A DNA stretch of 64,000 nucleotides from Acridotheres tristis (lineage: Eukaryota > Chordata > Aves > Passeriformes > Sturnidae), in the NCBI GenBank assembly GCA_037013685.1, contig CM072899.1, forward strand, positions 8,040,479 through 8,104,478. Direction: 5' to 3'. How positions within the stretch are numbered: the first letter of the stretch is position 1; each line of letters starts with the position of its first letter. The position numbers and the translations under genes are program-made. Under the pieces are notes generated by a model that was not told the DNA's origin, did no database searches, and saw only the letters and a list, made by a program, of their open reading frames with translations. This document shows, in pieces, positions 28,552 through 41,407 of the stretch.

Positions 28552-30680
28552 CATGGTAAATTTTCAAAACAACATACAGAAAATTGGCAGCATTATTTTA
28601 ATAGGGGAGAAGTTTGTGGAAAAATAACAGTATTGTGCTTGGTTTCTAGGGTGCACTTCCAAGACCTTGGATTCTATCACTTAGGGTTTTGGTGCTTGGT
28701 TTCTTCCATATCTAAATGAGAATTAATTCTAATGCACTTGTTGCTTTGCCTATTAGTTATTTAGTTCATCCTGATTCATGGAAAATCTAAAACTTTGATT
28801 TTATTTTCTGATTCTATAATTTCATGAAAAAAATCATACCAGGCATTTAAAAAGTAAGACACTATTTAAAATAAGTTGGAAGTAAAATTTCTGGTCTAGA
28901 GTGTCATGAAAATACTTGGTGATGTTACAGGGTGATACTGTGGAGATGAGATATAAAGTTCATGGCTTTGGGAATGAGGGGAGATAATTGACAGTCAACC
29001 CCAAAGTTCTGCACTTCCCTCTGTCCTTTTCTCAGTGTTGTTGCCTATTTTTAAAGTGACTGGCCAGAAGGCTCTTCTAGGGTCCATTTTGTTAGATTGT
29101 AACCAGGAGATCACTGTCTGTATTTATTTGGTAAGAGAAATGGAGCATTAATCAAATATTTTTTGTAATTGAATGGTCTCCATAGTGGGAATACTGAAGA
29201 AATAACTGAGTTTGGGAGGAAATTTAGATGATAAATTAGCTGAATGCTCATATTGTGTCTTCTAGCCCTGTTCTAATCACTGTTCTAAGTGACTCGGGGT
29301 GTTTTTTTAAATCTTAAATGAAGTAGGATTGTTTTTACTCTCGGCAGATGCAATTGTCTTTGAGAAGAGCATCTGCATTTATTTCTTACAAATTGCAAGT
29401 CACAAATTTTATCTGCTGCTCTAGTTTTGCATATAAACAACTTTGGGTTTTCTTTCTATAAAAACACAATAACGTGAAACAACTTCTTGAACTGTATTGT
29501 ACAAAGAAACAGATGTTTGTGAGGTTTAAACAGGACAAGTTAAATAAAACGACTTTGTCATAAGGAATTTTGAGACAGTCTTAATTGTATTTGCAAAAAC
29601 ATGTCAGAAACATTTTTAAGTCCTCATGTTTTAAGTGCCCAAAATGCTGAACTACCATACATTTAAAAAAATACTTTTAAAAATAGCCAGTTATTAAATT
29701 TGCCTTCATTTGAAAAAATGAATAGATGCAAGACAGAAATTAGTTTCCTACTTCTGGAACTTGATTTATCTTCAGAAGATAGGCGTAGTAACGTTTTTCT
29801 TCTATGTGTTTTCTGAGTTAGAGCTTCTCAGTGTAAGTAAATATGTAAGATTTTCTCATTTCTTGTTTTCAGTATGAATATACATATTTATAAACTCATG
29901 TAGTTTCTCAACTTTTTCAAAAATGGCAGAAAAAACATTGCTAGTAAGTAAATCAATATAAAGCAATATTTTATTTCTTTTGCTTTAATAAGATTGTGTA
30001 CAATCTTGAAGGTCCCTACAGGATAAGTTTGGACCTTTGAGTACCTGCAAGCACTGCAGAACATTTTGGGGAATAGCTCTGCAAGACCTGTGCAAGAGAA
30101 CCCAAGCCCTTTCCTTGGGCTAAGTACAGTCATGATTAAGCTGAAATCCTGCTTGGATAAAAGCTGTAACTATTTCAGCACCTTTGTTTCCTTCCAGAGC
30201 TGTTTTGTGTGGCTGAACAGGCTGAAATAATCATTTAGGGAGAGGGAAGGAGTAAGTTCTTACTCTGTGGAGGACTCCTGGAGTAGCAGTCTGGCTCCAG
30301 AGAATGCAGTAGGGCAGCATGAACTGTGAGCCTGCCAGGACTCCCCCAGCCCAGGGGTCTGTGATTCATCTCCAGGGAGTAAAAACAGGCAAGTTAATGT
30401 GAATTTCTGGGCCTATGGAAGGGCATTTTAAGTTCTGAACTGTTCCATTAGAAGGGAACTGGCTCTACCCTCAACTTTTTTGAAGCAAGTTCTTGTTTTG
30501 TCTTTGCCTTTCTTATAGATACCCACAATAAATATTTGATGTCAGATTGAATTAACCATGTTGTGCTGAACTGAGAAAATGTTGTGCCATTTCATTGCAG
30601 TCTGATCGGGAAAAACAAGATAAATAATGGAATAACTTAATCAAAAGCAGTTTGGGGTTCTTTAGTGTGTTGTTTGCTTG

Positions 30681-30708
30681 GGTTTTTTTGTTTTTGTTTT
30701 GTTTTTTA
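30681..30708. repeat. T-rich tract with G interruptions
   Basis: T runs of 4-7 bases are separated by single G residues. Confidence 0.75.
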
Positions 30709-33700
30709 CTTTCTAGTTTCAACTTTCAGCCAGAAAACCACTTATTGACATCTTATGGAGTCATGAACTGATTTGTGACCCAGCTCACTTGCAAAGGATC
30801 TGTTGTAATATTGAAATCTAAGATGGTTTCAAAAGTGATGCCCAACTATTTTTTCAGTGCTGTGTACTGTGTACAGAGAGTATTGAAGCCATTAAAAAAA
30901 TAAAAGGATGAAACTTGTCTATTTTGTGTATTGACCATAATAAAATCTGTTGCTATCGGGAAAAAGAAAGGAAAAAATAATTACTTCAATGTATGAGGAT
31001 GTACAGTCACTTAGTGTACTTCAAAAACATTCTCTATATCTTCATTTATCATCATTAGAATGCATTTCCAAAAGAGTGAATTTACCTTTATCAAGTTGTG
31101 AAAGGCATTTTCCTTCATGCATCCTTACCCATGTAAACTAAAATGTTTAATTTTGATATTTTTGATAAATGTTCATTTCATAAATGTGCATTTCTCTTCA
31201 TAAAAGTCTAAATGACAAAGTATGCATGCAGTTTTTAAATGAAAAATAAAATAAGCAAAATCGAAAGTTTTATATAAAAATATTAGGGCCAAAGGAAAAA
31301 AAATCAAATATTGGACATGGAATACTAAATATGGAATAGCAGTTTGTTCTGTGCATTAGAGTTCAGCAGTAGGAAATGATGCAATATAGCTTTTAAATAA
31401 TTTGTACAGTGTAAGACTATATTTTAGGTAAAATCAGTATCCAGAGCCCTAGCAGGTATAAATATTTGTGCTTCCATTTACCTTGAGATATTTTTGTCAT
31501 CTGTCAAAATGGCTAGGGAAGAGGAGAGCTGATCACAAGTAGAATATTTTCCAATGCAGGGCTGGATTTGTTGGAGATAATCTCCAGAGCTGTGCAGCAT
31601 CTGATGTGTGGCTGCAGACAGGAATTGTTTAACCTACCAGCTTACCCTAAAATCCATCACAATAAAGAAATGTGTCTACAAGAATTGAAAACTCTTTCCT
31701 CGTGTTCTGTAAGTTGAGTTTGGCGTTGAGCAGCAGAAGGTGTTTGTGGTTTGCATGTCAGTCTCTCGTGGGCCTGGCAAGAAGCCACATACAAGCTGAT
31801 GCATCCTGAGCCTCAACAGAAGTGATAAACAATCAAAATAAACCAAAAAGTGCCTCTGTCTGCACAAGCAGCTTCTTCATGCAGAAGGCAGCTGATGAGT
31901 GGTGACATTTCTCCTCGCTGCGTTTTTGCAGCAGTTCCATTGGTTATAAGCAGGCACAAGCTGTGATAGGTATCGAGTACATTCCTTGTTTCCATGTCCT
32001 GGGGATGCCCGTGGGCAAAAGAGAATATTTTCTATTTTTGAGTTTGATTGCTCTTTTGCTGCTTTGGGAATATGAATTGCAACTGCAAAATGAGGATGCT
32101 ATTAAGATGAGCAGGTACATATTTTTAAAAGTCCTGAAAGTGAGCAGGCTGGGTTCTGTGAATTAGCTGATAATTTTGGTTGTCTTTTGTGGATAACTGC
32201 AATGGGGTAACCATATTTTCCTGCACTTCTTTTCATGCCTTTGTAACTCGTTTTCCTTTTTATTATCTTCCCAGACAGTTTTGTCACCTTTGCTCTCAGT
32301 CTATGACTTTTCTAACTCTATGATTCATTCAGTAAAATCTCTATTTTCCCTGACAGATTTTGTTCCCATTTAGAACTTATCTATCTTCTTTCTCCCAGCA
32401 AGGAGAAATACCCTTTGTTTTTTATAACATACATGCATATAGTTTGTTTATCTTGTCCTGTAACACTTGGGTGTTCCAGTGACATTAGAGGCAAGTCGTG
32501 CCTGCTCTGCACTAGGTTACTTCTTACTGCTGCTTCTGCCTCATGGAACAGTTCTCTTTCATTACTTGTTTTCAGTGTTGAGACAGGGGTTTGGTTGGTT
32601 GTGGTTATTTTTTTAATATCTCCTTTGTTTGCCACTTCCTATTCACAGACAGGTTTATATATATTCTGTGCCTGATATGCACGTGATTTTCACTCAGGTA
32701 AAATAAACACACTTGGTTGTCCTTAGCTTGCAATTCCTCTCCTATTGGCCCCTCTGAAGCCCAAGCTTTGAAGAAATGACATGAAAGATGCACAGGGCCA
32801 GTGGCATCTGGGTTTTTTCAAAGATTGAAACTGATGCCAGGGAACAGCAGGCCATATTCCTCAGTTCTCATTTTTGCTCCTTTTTATTCCCTCCCTCAGC
32901 AATGTTTGCAGTCCATTTTAATCTATTTTTCCACCACTTTTTCTTTGTTCTATTTCCTGTAAGGCTAAACCAGCGGGTCCAATAGGTTACAGTAGAGCTT
33001 CAGAGCTCCCATTGCATTGCAAAGCTGCTGTGAGATGAGCTGTGAAAAGCTTCCAGCATTCCCCTGGCTGCCAAAAGGAGTTAGGTAGCTCTGATACTCC
33101 ATAAATGGTGACTTTCAAAACTGTGAAAGGCAACAAGGGTTCTTCTTCTGAAAATTAAAAAACTTGGCAACATTAAACCATGTTTTAGACCATCCTTGTA
33201 AATTTTTCTTGCTTTATAATGAGTTGTATTTCCTAATGGATTGCGATTTCTTTCTACTAGTTCTGTCCTACAACTAAATCAGCATGGTGCTTATTAGTCT
33301 TTACTTTCCTTGAAAGCAACATCTATATTCCACTTTTTGCCATTTTCCCTCTGTTGTGTCACATCTACAAGTGCCTAAACTTGTCATGATCCCAAATCAA
33401 AAGCAAAATCTAAAAGCTTTTCATTTAATGGAATATATAAATTTATTTTTCTCTCTTTTTAAAAAATTCAAGATATGTCTATTTCAGGTAATATGGAAAA
33501 ATTAAATTCAGGATTAAAAGAAAACTTTTCTGGCATGACCAATTCTTGCTTGTTTCTGATAGGAATTCAAGTTAAATATTGCCCATAAAATTGCTGCCTT
33601 GTGTTTCTCTTACAGAGGTATAATAATGATGAAAAAGAGTTTTCTCTATTTCTGTGTTACCACTATGGACTGTTTTGCATCTGTGTGTTTATGGAGACAT

Positions 33701-35260
33701 GCATGCTATGCAACAATTATTATTTTCATAGACACCAGGATAAAAAGAAGAGTTTGCCATTGTTCTGGATCAGGGATAATGACTGGATGCTTGGCAGCTT
33801 TTTTTAAAGTAGCAAATGAAGAAGATGAGGACTCGTGGTCCCTTGGTCAGGCTGGCTCCTGCAGGTGTCTGAATGGGAAGCTGGGGGTAGGACGTGAAAT
33901 AAAGATTATATTTTGACTGATGACATGATAATTTCACTTCTTCCACTGGAGCTTGAAATTGCATCTTTTTATGTTTCTATGATCCATTATTTCTGAAAGG
34001 AACACATGTCTCAGAGCATCCTGCACTGTCACAAAGATCTTGCTGGAGGTGTGAAATGAATCTGTGCAATGTCTGTGTTTACAGACAAAGTATAAAATAT
34101 TTCTTCCCTTTACTAACTGTGAGCTGTAAGCATGGGAAAAATGTGTTCAGGTTTTGAAAGGAACAGCAAATGTTCTGTAATTGAGATTGCTAATATAATA
34201 ATAATAGTAGTAATGTAATTTTAAATCACAGTTCTATATCTTGATGTGATACAAGAAAGGGAAAATTAGAAATATGCTGGAGTGAAGATGTTGCCTGTAA
34301 GGGACGAGAATGATAACAAGTACAGTGCTGCTATAGCTGAGGGACAGAAGTGATTTCAGAGTTGTTAGTAAATATATGGATATTTAATACACTATGGAAA
34401 GGGGGAAAATCTAAATATTAAGCTGAAAATGACAGTCTGAAGAAAAGAAAGATATTTCGATGACTTTAATATTGGTTTCTGTTAGGAAGTCTAGAAGAAG
34501 TACAAATGTATATGGCTTTATGATAGTAGTGTGATTTGTTTTGTTTCCTGTGTTAAATCCTTGCATTTAATGCAATTCTTCCAGAAAAGAAAAAGTGGAA
34601 AAAAAGATTGAATACAAGTAATGATTTTGAATTTATAGAATAAATTAGTTTTGTTTAACTGTTTTAAGTTTAGCTGGTTTAAAAATATATAATTTCAGAA
34701 AATGACAAAATAGTTTTCTTTAATGCAGCACAATTAAGTATGACCGTAGCCACTTTATTCTTTTATCCTTCCTTACAGTCTTTTTACCAGTTATTTCATG
34801 GCCTTAAAAAGGCATGAAGAAAGGAAGAACAGACAGTCCTGATTATGGCTGGGTTGATTCCAGTGGTATCAAAGGGATGGAATACATAAAAGGAGTAAGA
34901 AGAGATAAAAATTATTGGATATGACATTTAGGAGACTAAAAAAATAGTAGAATAATCGTAAGCAATGTAAAGGTTGCAAGAAGTGAAGTCTTTCATTAGA
35001 TCAACTTATATTGCTGGGAAAAGAAAAACATATTTTGAGACAGAAGTATGTTTTCAGCTCTTTAGCTGTGGTCCACTTACTCTCACTGTGTCCTGATACA
35101 CTCTGCATGCCCTTCTCCCTTATTTTTTGCCCAGTATCATTAAACTTTTAGTTTTGTTCTGAACTCATCTTCAGTTTGTGGCTTAGGAAGTATGGTGCCT
35201 GGTTGGAATAAATATTTCATTACAAGGTGAATAGGCTGCTCAATACCTGATTTGGTAGAT

Positions 35261-35278
35261 ATTTATTTATTTATTTTT
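35261..35278. repeat. (ATTT)n microsatellite
   Basis: Four attt units and a T tail. Confidence 0.85.
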
Positions 35279-38200
35279 CATCAGTTTTGCATGTGATGTC
35301 TTAAAGTTCACATGAACGTTTTTAGAAATTTATTGTCAAATGCAGAAATTTCCTCTATCATTGGAGTGAGAGAAGAAGTTTTGTCTTTAGAAGTTGTGTG
35401 GCCCACTAACCCTAAATGATACCAATAATGGAGTTCTAAAGCTCTCCTCTCCATATGAAGTACACTTGTATAAAATGCAGGTGAAACATTTTACCTATTG
35501 TCTTATTGGGGCTGTGGCTTCAGTGATTCTAGTATGTAGTGTCCCACTGTCTGTAAAAAATACAAGTATGGTAGACTTGCATGTGAAATAAAGCATGTGG
35601 TACCCAGACACTTTTGCATTTTGGATCTGCACAAAATCCCTTTGCAGTTTGAAAGGATGCAAACATTTGTGCAGAATGCAAGGAGCTGCATGCACTTGTG
35701 ATGTGGGTGAGACACTTGTGATGCTCCCATTAAACATTTGCATTGTACAGTATAAGACAGTTTCCAGTATAAATCTCTAGCAAATAACTCCCGTGGATCT
35801 TCGTGTCCAGCCGGCCCTGGCATGGAGACAGCTGGGGAAGAGCAGTGGGTGTTGCTGATACTCCTGGACCTGTGCCCTGAGGCACCAATACCAGGCCAAA
35901 GATGTGGAACACCTCATCTCATCACCTCAGGTGCTTATAAGATGGAAAGCCATCTGTGGGACATCTCTTGTGATCAGAAATCCAGACTACTTAACAGAAA
36001 TCTTCGTGCCTATTGGGAATTGATGTGCCAGAAAAAGTAGTAACCACCAGAATCTCTTAGTTCATGGACTATGGGGGTTATTGGTAACAAAGTGTAACAT
36101 AAGATTGTTTTTAGATCTTGAACAGTACTAAAACTGATGTGAAAACTGTTAGTCTAAATAGAGAGAGTGTCAAGTTTACCTTGCTAACAACAGAATTTGT
36201 ACTATGTATCTCTATTGCACTCAGCTCTGGGAAATATCACTTCTTTTGGTTTATGTTAGGGAAATCATGCTTGCCAAAGCACAGAATTTTGAATTTGAAA
36301 TTAGAACATTTTTTGTTTGACTGCCATGACATCTGTTTCAGCTGCTTCAATGCACATGGCTGTAATTTATTGCACGTTCTCTGGAAACAGTTTTAAATTG
36401 TAGGGCAGGTGTGTATTTTGCGCATTTTAAGTCCTGTTGTAAGGCTTTCCCCACACACATCTGACACTAGAAAATAAGTCATATACAGGTGGCACTGGTA
36501 TTTTGGATAAAAGATCTAGACCATTGTTTTCTGGAAGACATTTTTTGGTAATTCTTAACTAAGACCTTGTGAGAGGAGACAAACATGTAAATGAAGTCAA
36601 ATTTCAGACCTCTGGGATCTGTTACAGCATGAGTTACTCTTAGCAGTTAATTAGCTGGGGCTGTTAATCAAGTTTAACAGGTGTTGAGTAATGAACCGAG
36701 ACAGGGCATCTGCTGTGACCTGCCTCTCAGTCTGATCTAGTTAGGGAACCTAATGCCCGTTGGAGCCCAGAATGCTTTGTAGTGACATCCAGCATTGCAT
36801 TTTCCTGATGATTCCATCGGTGTTGGGATAGCAAAGAATGGTGACTTTGCAACAGGAATACATAGGGAATCAGTCCAAAATTTCCAAAGTGGAAGCTATT
36901 AATGAATAGGTTCATTTCCTTTACTTTGAAAGCATTTCTTTGATTAAGTTGAAGGAGCAATTGAACTTTTGTCCATGTTTATATCTGTTTGCCTTCCAAA
37001 ATGTAATGAAATCCATTTTAGAGCACTGCTTAACTAGGATCATATAGAGCACTGTTGTAAAAGTGGAAATTATAGTTTCAACATGTCATTTCCAAGACCT
37101 CTTTGCAATAAGAACTTTGCAACTTCCTATTATGTATTACGTTAAGTGATTTTGCATATTTAAGAGATCCAGGCTTTGCAATCCATTGTCACTGAGTAGC
37201 AGCTTCAACACTTTAACCTTTCTATAAACTCCTGCCTTGAGCATTAAGGTGCCTGTTTTCCCCAGAATTCTGTCCACAAAGTGGGCAGTGCCAGCTTGGA
37301 GTGTGAGGCCACATTTGGAGCTGGCTGACAGGATTGATTGTTAGAGCACCCTTGGGGCTCACTTGGGGTCAATCAAATTGTTCAGGGAAGGGGAATCCAG
37401 TGCTGCTGAGTACGTTCTCTGTGTGCTGTGCCAGAATACAGAGTAATTTCCCATGTTTTCATATCTTGTTTTAATATCACCTTGCCTCAATTTATTTGCT
37501 GTACCCTTTACATCTCTTTCCAATTTTTGCCAAAAGGAAAAAGTAACACAAACTTTAATTTCCTTCCTCTTACTAGATTAATCAGAGATGGTTCAAGCAG
37601 AAATGAAGGCTGAGTCATGTTGTGAATATTGCAATTCTGTGATTCTAACCAAGTCTGAGGCTTTTAGATCTGTTTTGCCATTAAATGGCAAAATCTGTGT
37701 ACTGTTGAATCTGTGGCTATTTTGCTCCAGAGCTCTTTTATAATCAACTTGTGCTGGTCATTCTGTATCTCTGTGATCAATTTCATAGCAATGTTTCCAG
37801 CTATTCACTTTTTGAGCACAGCATGGCCTTGTGTATTCAATAAATAGCATAATATTTAGAATAAGAGTGTTCTTATTGCAAGTGGATAATTCAAAGTTGT
37901 AACCAACGTTCCTGGCAGAAGAAACAGCAATATTTCTAGTCTTGGCAGTGCTTGATGTGTGTCTTTTGATTGGTGTGAGAGATTATAGTGCTCTCATTTA
38001 TATAGGACTTAAAGTCTGAGATTTTGATTATAGATTCCTGAAATGATCACAGGAATTAAAACCCCTCTGCAATATTTCCTTACATGAAAAGTAAAATTCT
38101 GATCCAGTGGGCTTGGCAGGCAGTTCCCACTGAGCTCAGAAGATTTAGGTTATCGCCCAGGAAGTCAGGAAAAGCTCACTAGAATTGATATAATATAAAG

Positions 38201-39769
38201 CAAAAAGTGAGGCGAGAAACAAGCCCAGAATAACTACATGAGAATTCAGAATGAGGGAGATGAAGATATCACACAGCTACAGAGAGAGCAGGAGGAAAAT
38301 TGAATACAATCAAAAATTGTGCTGGGAAGAGAAGGAGGATCACAAAGATTGCGAATTTTAGGTGAGCAGAGTCTGGAGAAGTTCGAGAGAGGAATATGGA
38401 GCAGTTGGTGACCTGGGATGGGGAGAAAACATCCCCAGTGTAGCAATGGAGGAGCAGAGTCAGAGCCAGGAGCCAGAGAACCTGTGCCTTGCTGCTCCCT
38501 TTTCAGGACCAGGCGTGTATGATGCCTGATGTAGTTTTTCTTCTGCAAGATTGTCAGTATGGAATTGTGCTTGGGTGTTTTATTAGTGATATCCTTTCTA
38601 TTAATTTTTAAATTAGGATATGTAGTTTTTCCTAATGGGAGCCATTCCTGTCTTTCATGTGCATTAAAAATATGGTGAAATTCCTTGGGAAAGCTCTTAA
38701 TATACATGCAAAGTAGCCATAATCCAAAGTAACAATATTTCAAACATGGATATTTGATATTTCTTTACCCCTATCCTCAAAAGTATGAAAAGTGATTAGA
38801 ACCTATTAAAGACTTATCAAATTTAATTTTAAAAGCTCTGGTTTGTAGTGCTGTGATCCTCAAGACCCTCTGGGAAATTGCATGGAGTCTCATGAGTGAT
38901 ATTGACCTGGGCCATTATTGCAAGTAAAATTTTTGGAGCTGCTGGATGTGATTTTCCCTTTCTCTTATTCATTTTGAGACCTTGTTCATCTCTTCTGCAT
39001 TGCTCTGTGTAACCTTAGGGAGGCTTATGGTTCTGCTTAACTGTTTGCCATCTAATCCATCTGGATAACGATGCCTTCCTTTGATTGTGGTAGTAAGACA
39101 CCTTTAACTTTCAGAAAGAGCAAAACTAAATTTTAGTGCTTTGTCTCTCCTCTGGATAAAAAAAAAAATAATGAGAAAGAAAAAGGTGTCAACACTTGGG
39201 TTTTCTCCCTTGATGTTAGTTTTGCCAACATATGTAGTACTGGCTCTCCAGGCTCCTTTCCTGCATTCAAAATTAACCTGTCTGCTCCTCTGAGCCCTTA
39301 ACCTTTGCTCCAACAGATAAATCACTTCCTGGAAATGTCTGAAAACTGTTTGAATGGTTTTTCCCCCTCAGCAATGTCTTTTCTACAAATGCTTTTATTA
39401 AGTAATGTAGGTTTTAGTACTTCATAGGTCTGTGACTCTTTAGCAAGTTTTAAATTATTTTAAGTGATATTTTCTTTCCCTTTTTAGTATTTTTGCACTT
39501 AAAATTTTCGTTTTTCACAGAGTGCTCTAATAACAGACAGTATTATGTGATTTTTGTCTCTCTGTGGGTGCATAGTAAAATTGCTTTTGTAAGTAGTTAC
39601 AGTATTCTGTTCACTTCATTTCATATATGAAAACAAACTCTCTCTCTTTAGTTTGATGGTCCTGTGTGTTACATCACTGGAAGTCATCTAGGCTCCAGAA
39701 AAGTTTTTGTTGTCCAGTCTTTGCTGCTGATTAACTTGCAGATAGAATAGAATATTTAATGCTGCATTT

Positions 39770-39775
39770 TTTATT
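39770..39775 (-). terminator. Possible AATAAA polyadenylation signal
   Basis: AATAAA on the minus strand lies about 17 nt after the in-frame TAG that follows the 273-nt exon. If the GTATAG donor is not used, this could end the transcript. AATAAA is common by chance in AT-rich DNA, and the 3' UTR would be very short. Confidence 0.2.
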
Positions 39776-39798
39776 CATAAAGCAGAAGGGTGCTATAC

Positions 39799-40071
39799 CT
39801 GTGGTGTATCACCTTCAAATTCTTTTAGTGGCAAAGACAGAGCTTTGCAGACTTTTGCAAGTTTCTCCAGAAGGACTTTGACTTTATTAATTTGATTTTG
39901 ATATCTTTCTGAGAAGTATGTAATGGGCAGAGTAGAAATGATATGGATGTGTGGCAGCAGGTTGTCATTCTCTGATTCCAAAATGCACACTGCAGTGTAC
40001 ATAAGGATAGTGTCTTGGTCTGTCAGTGCCAGGAGTAGAAACTCAAGTTCTTTAGTGTTTCCCATGGATTT
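39799..40071 (-). CDS. Candidate coding exon of the same unidentified protein (downstream exon)
   Basis: The stretch is 273 nt (91 codons) on the minus strand. It starts after the acceptor atattgcag and ends CACCACAG before GTATAG. Both boundaries are phase 0, so it joins the 216-nt exon in frame across a 378-nt intron. The peptide has three helix-like segments: KELEFLLLALTDQD, then TILMYTAVCILESE, then a lysine-rich QINKVKVLLEKLAKVCKAL. Leucine spacing is typical of armadillo/HEAT repeats leading into a coil. The order (ALTD..., a short helix ending in IL, then an extended linker) recalls from memory the end of the armadillo region of CIP2A-type proteins. That is only an impression. Two readings of the 3' end are possible: an internal exon using the GTATAG donor, or a terminal exon that runs on into Val and a TAG stop (39793-39795) with AATAAA just beyond. 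Confidence 0.55.
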
Positions 40072-40449
40072 CTGCAATATGCATTTTTGATTATGCCAGT
40101 TCTACCAGAGAATCAGAACAATCACAAGAAACTCCATGTCAAAAGTGCTTCTATATAAACTTCTCAAAATTTTTCAAATAATCTTAGGAGTCTTCCACTA
40201 TTTCCACTCTGTTTTGGAGGTGCAGAGCTGCCCAGTATTATTAATGAATCAAAGGAGCAGCAAGGTATAAACTAGTATTACGAAAAATTAAAAGTACAAG
40301 TTTATTTATTTAAAAGCATAAATTGACAGTTGTTTCATTCAACAGTTGCAACACTGCATAACCATGAAGTTTGCCTGTAAGAATTGATGTATATATATAG
40401 ATAAGGGTGCAGAGATCAACTGTCCAAAAATCACTTTCTTCTTTCCTAC
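40072..40449 (-). other. Candidate 378-nt intron between the two exons
   Basis: Minus strand. It starts GTAGGA after CTG and ends TTGCAG before AAATCC, so it obeys the GT-AG rule. The donor is only a moderate match to consensus and the acceptor pyrimidine tract is weak. The intron splits the reading frame exactly between codons. Confidence 0.45.
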
Positions 40450-40665
40450 CAGTATCTGTTGCTGAAAATAATCAATTTTAGTTTCTGAACTTGGTCTGTT
40501 TGTATCATCTGCATGTGAAGATTCAAAATTTTTTCTAAAGGTAACAGTTTCTGTGCAAACTGAGACCCAGTCACTCCACCAATTGTGGCAGAAATGTGTG
40601 CTGATTTGTATGGCCCAATCTAAAACTTCTGCATTGCCTTGGTTATATTGATATCTGACAGACAA
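40450..40665 (-). CDS. Candidate coding exon of an unidentified helical protein (upstream exon)
   Basis: The stretch is 216 nt (72 codons) with no stop, read on the minus strand from TTG at 40665. It directly follows an acceptor ending cgcttccag, with a branch-point-like TAACTAA at 40689-40695, about 24 nt upstream. It ends at CTG followed by a GTAGGA donor. Both ends are therefore phase 0, which fits the next exon at 39799-40071 without a shift. The peptide begins LSVRYQYNQGN, has a Trp-rich helix (CHNWWSDWV), then a polar linker with DDTNRPSSETK, and ends YFQQQIL. The pattern suggests an alpha-helical, possibly armadillo-like fold, but I do not recognise the family. Being open is weak evidence at this length; the coincidence of length, phase and splice signals is the argument. 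The exon could instead belong to a decayed gene copy. No upstream exon could be fixed. Confidence 0.55.
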
Positions 40666-40688
40666 CTGGAAGCGGTGAAAACCCAGAT

Positions 40689-40695
40689 TTAGTTA
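40689..40695 (-). promoter_or_regulatory. Candidate splice branch point TAACTAA
   Basis: On the minus strand the sequence reads TAACTAA. It is placed about 24 nt before the acceptor of the 216-nt exon and followed by a pyrimidine-rich tgggttttcaccgcttccag. The position and sequence are close to the vertebrate branch-site consensus. Confidence 0.35.
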
Positions 40696-41385
40696 CCAAC
40701 AAAAGCCAGTGTTCTGGCTTCTGGTGTAGAGGAGGAAAGTGCAATGGCTGTATCTTGCTTAGGATGCTGCTTCTGAGACTCTGGAAGGGAATTCTCCTCG
40801 ATTAAACCAGAGATGAGAAAAAGGCTCTTATTTTCTCTCTGTATGTTGGTGTGCATTTGACAGGTGTCAGCTCCAAAGCCAAGACAAAGACATAAAAGCG
40901 TATTTTAGAAAGTCTTTTGGGAGAACAATTCTTGAAATAAATATTGGATAGGAAAAAATAGTTGTGGTGCTTCAGCCAGATGAGAATTCATAGAGCTTGA
41001 CGGGGGAAAGTTGGAGGAAGCTAAGTCTGTGTTACTGAGCCTTTTTCAAAATCCCTGTGTTTGGCAGAGGCACATGATGCTGACTGCTCTTGCAGGTATC
41101 AAGAAGCTGCCTCCTCTCTTTTACTGTTTACAGTGTGTTTGTGTCACTCATGGTCTTTGGCACTGCAGGATTTGTTTCAGAATGGTTTTTGGGACTGCCT
41201 TGAGCTCAGTGTCTGCAGCCTCAGAAGCTCTTTCCTCCATGGCTGTATCTGAGTGTAGCCTTTTGCAGTGGTTAGCACAGTGCTCACAGCAATGCTGACC
41301 CTGCACCACATTCTGCTTATTTGTACTCAAAAAATGAGTTTCTAGTATTCTTACTTGCCTTCCCATTCCACTCCCACACGTCCAC

Positions 41386-41407
41386 CAAATCACTTTAAAG
41401 TGATTTG
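41386..41407. repeat. 22-bp perfect palindrome
   Basis: caaatcacttt is followed directly by its reverse complement aaagtgatttg, with no spacer. Confidence 0.9.

Larger units (their letters stand above)
28552..39769. other. AT-rich DNA downstream of the candidate gene
   Basis: If the 273-nt exon is internal, further minus-strand exons should lie here, but none could be fixed with matching phase and splice sites. The longest minus ORF (38246-38743, 165 codons) has low-complexity Ser/Leu/Pro content and looks like chance. Confidence 0.55.

Noticed and set aside
32381..32649. Minus-strand open stretch of about 88 codons after a gaatag site as an exon
   Set aside because: The acceptor has no pyrimidine tract, there is no donor, and no family resemblance.
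38246..38743. 165-codon minus-strand ORF
   Set aside because: It has Ser/Pro/Leu-rich low-complexity content and no recognisable family; phase and splice sites do not link it to the candidate exons.
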